Shown piece after piece: positions 4,586 through 5,011 of a stretch of DNA of 5,011 nucleotides. The position numbers were made by a program, and so were the translations under genes. The stretch comes from Chloroflexota bacterium (GTDB lineage Bacteria; Chloroflexota; Dehalococcoidia; Lucifugimonadales; JADFKI01), in assembly GCA_024648655.1 (NCBI GenBank), contig JAGGDZ010000367.1:1-5011 (forward strand), in the 5' to 3' direction. The notes beneath the pieces are model-generated. The model ran no database searches. It was not told the DNA's origin and worked only from the letters and a program-made list of their open reading frames with translations. Numbering within the stretch: position 1 is the first letter of the stretch; each line of letters starts with the position of its first letter.

Positions 4586-5011
4586 CTATATTGAGATTAC
4601 AGCGAGTACGGCGTCCTTTGCAACCGTTGCGCCCACGTCTGCTACTAATGCCTTAACTTTGCCGTCGGCAGGAGATGGCAGCGTATTCTCCATCTTCATC
4701 GCTTCCAGTACGACTATCGAGTCGCCCTCCGTGACGCTCTGCCCGATTTCAACCGCGTAGCGTATAACTACGCCGGGTATCGGCGCCGTAACCGTAACTT
4801 CGTTGTCCGTTTCGGCGGCAGGAGCCCCTCCCGACTCTTGCTGTCGTTCCTGCGAGGTCGGCTCAGGCGAAGTCCCGGCGGATGGCTTTCTCTGCGCGAG
4901 GGTAGGAGTGGGTGCGGCGGCAGGAGCGATACGCATTCCGCGTTCGGGGGCGTGCGGCTCCACATCGACCTCATATCGATCGCCGCCTACATAGACGCTG
5001 AAAGAGCGTGC
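4586..5011 (-). CDS. Biotin carboxyl carrier protein or domain (5' end outside window)
   Basis: The frame is open to the right edge, so the N-terminus is missing; 141 residues and a TAG stop (4586-4588) are present. The first residues (FSVYVGGDRYEVDVEP) look like the beta-hairpin that precedes the carrier domain in oxaloacetate decarboxylase alpha, pyruvate carboxylase B and decarboxylase gamma proteins. A flexible linker rich in Ala, Pro, Thr and Ser follows (about fragment residues 28-68). The last 70 residues are a biotinyl domain with the EAMKMEN motif; the biotinylated lysine is fragment residue 106 (codon 4696-4694). The PSPADGKV segment and the hydrophobic end are typical of the fold. 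The domain carries CO2 as carboxybiotin between a biotin carboxylase and a carboxyltransferase. Whether this is a free small subunit or the tail of a large carboxyltransferase cannot be told from here. It lies 65 bp upstream of isocitrate dehydrogenase on the same strand. Confidence 0.9.
   Translation of the reverse strand, partial: ARSFSVYVGGDRYEVDVEPHAPERGMRIAPAAAPTPTLAQRKPSAGTSPEPTSQERQQESGGAPAAETDNEVTVTAPIPGVVIRYAVEIGQSVTEGDSIVVLEAMKMENTLPSPADGKVKALVADVGATVAKDAVLAVISI

Noticed and set aside
4585..4590. TATAGT near the biotin carrier stop as a -10 box for icd
   Set aside because: No acceptable -35 lies 16-18 nt upstream.
4167..4760. Long plus-strand open frame opposite icd and the biotin carrier
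   Set aside because: It is antisense to two proteins with clear catalytic motifs, has no recognisable domain and spans their intergenic gap.

Overview
The window is about 5 kb of a moderately GC-rich bacterial chromosome. Every gene I can support lies on the minus strand, so transcription runs from right to left. The gene set is LDH-like malate dehydrogenase, a decarboxylating-type isocitrate dehydrogenase, a biotin carrier, a cytochrome b/molybdopterin fusion and a remnant of a DPPF-motif DNA methyltransferase. This would suit a free-living Chloroflexota-type bacterium (Dehalococcoidia/SAR202-like). That placement is inference from protein style only, because no taxonomic marker is present.

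Reading in the direction of transcription, the right edge (5011-4586) holds the C-terminal 141 residues of a biotin carrier protein or domain, cut by the window edge. After a 65-bp AT-rich leader with a small hairpin comes isocitrate dehydrogenase (4520-3312, GTG start). A 109-bp gap with a strong 9-bp inverted repeat separates it from malate dehydrogenase (3202-2267). A 63-bp gap with a GAAA-tetraloop hairpin leads to a 341-residue membrane protein (2203-1178). That protein joins a four-helix cytochrome-b-like part to a sulfite-oxidase/MsrP-like molybdopterin domain through what looks like an internal twin-arginine signal. These genes are spaced like a loose operon of central carbon metabolism followed by a respiratory or repair redox enzyme.

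The left third looks more accessory. A 60-residue zinc-ribbon protein (1114-932) is preceded by a duplicated 16-bp direct repeat. A DNA methyltransferase pseudogene (835-202) follows. It keeps the N-terminal DPPF region and the C-terminal tail, in different frames, and has lost the catalytic core between them. A 7-bp inverted repeat and a good sigma70-type promoter lie between these two. The last 201 bases carry a four-copy 11/12-bp tandem repeat and no convincing gene.

Together, the biotin carrier, isocitrate dehydrogenase and malate dehydrogenase fit the TCA cycle and oxaloacetate or 2-oxoglutarate metabolism. The fusion oxidoreductase would move electrons between the membrane and a periplasmic molybdenum site. 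The most interesting items are the internal-Tat fusion architecture, the internally deleted methyltransferase, and the set of structured or repeated intergenic elements.
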